Assembly (NCBI GenBank): GCA_044867805.1
Contig: JBIOVQ010000304.1
Span: 1 to 5,577 of the forward strand
Reading direction: 5' to 3'
Length of the DNA: 5,577 nt
DNA from: SG8-41 sp044867805
GTDB taxonomy: Bacteria; Pseudomonadota; Gammaproteobacteria; Burkholderiales; SG8-41
In this document: positions 5,301 through 5,577 of the stretch, piece by piece
Numbering within the stretch: position 1 is the first letter of the stretch
Layout: every line of letters starts with the position of its first letter
Notes under the pieces: generated by a model
Seen by the model: the letters and a program-made list of their open reading frames with translations, nothing else
Database searches by the model: none
Told to the model about the DNA's origin: nothing
Program-made: the position numbers and the translations under genes

Positions 5301-5384
5301 ATCTAACACCACGCCGCACACGGACGCGCGGGACGTGCCGACGCCTGCGAGCGACAACGCAGCGCGCGCCGGTGGGCGTGAACG
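5301..5384 (+). other. attC-like recombination site of the cassette
   Basis: The order matches an attC site: R'' ATCTAAC (5301-5307, fits RYYYAAC), 5-base spacer, L'' GCCGCACA (5313-5320), variable centre, L' GGTGGGC (5371-5377), 6-base spacer, then G at 5384. L'' pairs with L' apart from one extra G and a terminal mismatch, as expected for the extrahelical base that orients attC recombination. The centre folds further: CGG plus CGCGC (5321-5329) can pair with GCGCG plus the adjoining CCG, and CTGCG pairs with CGCAG around 5345-5362. Length, spacers and the extra base fit attC; no computation was run. Confidence 0.65.
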
Positions 5385-5398
5385 TTAATTTGGAGTAT

Positions 5399-5417
5399 CT
5401 CTTGGCGCACTTGGCGG
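5399..5417 (+). repeat. Right inner array: 2 x 9-bp units (CTTGGCG type)
   Basis: CTCTTGGCG (5399-5407) and CACTTGGCG (5408-5416) are tandem 9-mers whose complement resembles the array at 4801-4827. It starts 14 bases beyond the cassette's right edge. Confidence 0.5.
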
Positions 5418-5441
5418 CTAATTAAGGGGTTTTCTATTTTC

Positions 5442-5474
5442 TTCATCGGCATTCATCTGCGTTCATCGGCGGCT
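5442..5474 (+). repeat. Right outer array: 3 x 10-bp units (TTCATCGGCG type)
   Basis: TTCATCGGCA, TTCATCTGCG and TTCATCGGCG (5442-5471) are tandem 10-mers. Bases 5459-5474, GCGTTCATCGGCGGCT, are the perfect inverted copy of 4729-4744. The repeat ends one base before the ATG of the next gene, so it occupies that gene's ribosome-binding region. Confidence 0.8.
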
Positions 5475-5475
5475 A

Positions 5476-5577
5476 ATGATCTTTCTTTTCACTGATTTCG
5501 GCGCCGGCGGCATCTACGCCGGCCAGGTCAAGGCGGTGCTGCATCAGCACGCGCCCAAGGAACCCATCATCGACCTG
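5476..5577 (+). CDS. SAM hydroxide adenosyltransferase (SAM hydrolase, DUF62 family), 3' end outside the window
   Basis: The 34 visible codons read MIFLFTDFGAGGIYAGQVKA and continue VLHQHAPKEPIIDL. This matches the N-terminus of the SAM_HAT family, whose members open with LFTDFG-x-x-G-x-Y-V-G-x-M-K-A-V; the aspartate of TDFG is in the adenosyl-binding site. Characterised members convert S-adenosylmethionine and water (hydroxide) to adenosine and methionine; fluorinase and chlorinase are relatives. The ATG at 5476 fits the usual N-terminus. No clear Shine-Dalgarno is present; the nearest purine run is GGCGG within the repeat. The gene lies beyond the rplQ terminator and so needs its own promoter, which I cannot place. 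Confidence 0.85.
   Translation, partial: MIFLFTDFGAGGIYAGQVKAVLHQHAPKEPIIDL

Larger units (their letters stand above)
4931..5384 (+). mobile_element. Lone integron-type gene cassette (candidate)
   Basis: A unit of about 454 bases has the layout of an integron cassette. Its left edge is the cut motif G^TTAGAT (G at 4930), fitting GTTRRRY. One small + strand gene starts 28 bases in, an attC-like palindrome begins 22 bases after its stop, and the right edge is G^TTAAT at 5384/5385. In the circular form the 3' G would join the 5' TTAGAT to make GTTAGAT, the exact complement of the R''-like ATCTAAC at 5301. A 13-bp perfect inverted repeat, GTTAGATGCCAAC (4930-4942) and GTTGGCATCTAAC (5295-5307), contains both. 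Codon choice looks less GC-biased than in the neighbours. No integrase, attI site or second complete attC is visible, so it would be a cassette outside an integron. The call is inferred from structure. Confidence 0.65.

Overview
The window carries the distal part of the spc operon and the whole alpha operon of a GC-rich proteobacterium, all on the + strand: secY (5' end missing), infA, rpmJ, rpsM, rpsK, rpsD, rpoA and rplQ. A strong intrinsic terminator follows, then about 800 bases of accessory DNA, then the first 34 codons of a SAM hydroxide adenosyltransferase (SAM hydrolase) gene. infA between secY and rpmJ, the zinc-type S4 beginning MARNLDAKCRQC and the high GC at third codon positions point to Betaproteobacteria. 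I infer this from gene order and protein sequence; there is no 16S gene here.

The core genes look intact and ordinary. They make the protein-export channel (SecY), initiation factor IF-1, small-subunit proteins S13, S11 and S4, large-subunit proteins L36 and L17, and the RNA polymerase alpha subunit. A good sigma70-type promoter lies between rpmJ and rpsM, at the usual spc/alpha boundary.

The spacers are unusual. Three of them inside the ribosomal operon have been colonised by repeats. infA-rpmJ (1296-1380) and rpoA-rplQ (4129-4201) each hold two 28-bp arms of four 7-bp units in inverted orientation. The two use different heptamers but the same architecture. rpsK-rpsD (2366-2479) holds a tandem 57-bp duplication whose units each carry a perfect 9-bp hairpin with a GTAG head on the minus strand, the signature of RAYT-type REP sequences.

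The accessory stretch after rplQ is the most interesting part. A 16-bp perfect inverted repeat (4729-4744 / 5459-5474), built into 3 x 10-bp arrays, frames it, and a second degenerate inverted pair of 9-bp units lies inside. At its centre is what looks like a lone integron gene cassette (about 4931-5384). It has a G^TTAGAT boundary, a small + strand membrane-protein gene that needs one frame change near 5060-5100, and an 84-bp attC-like site with R''/L''/L'/R' elements including the extra base in L''. No integrase gene is visible. The repeat frame ends one base before the ATG of the SAM hydrolase gene.
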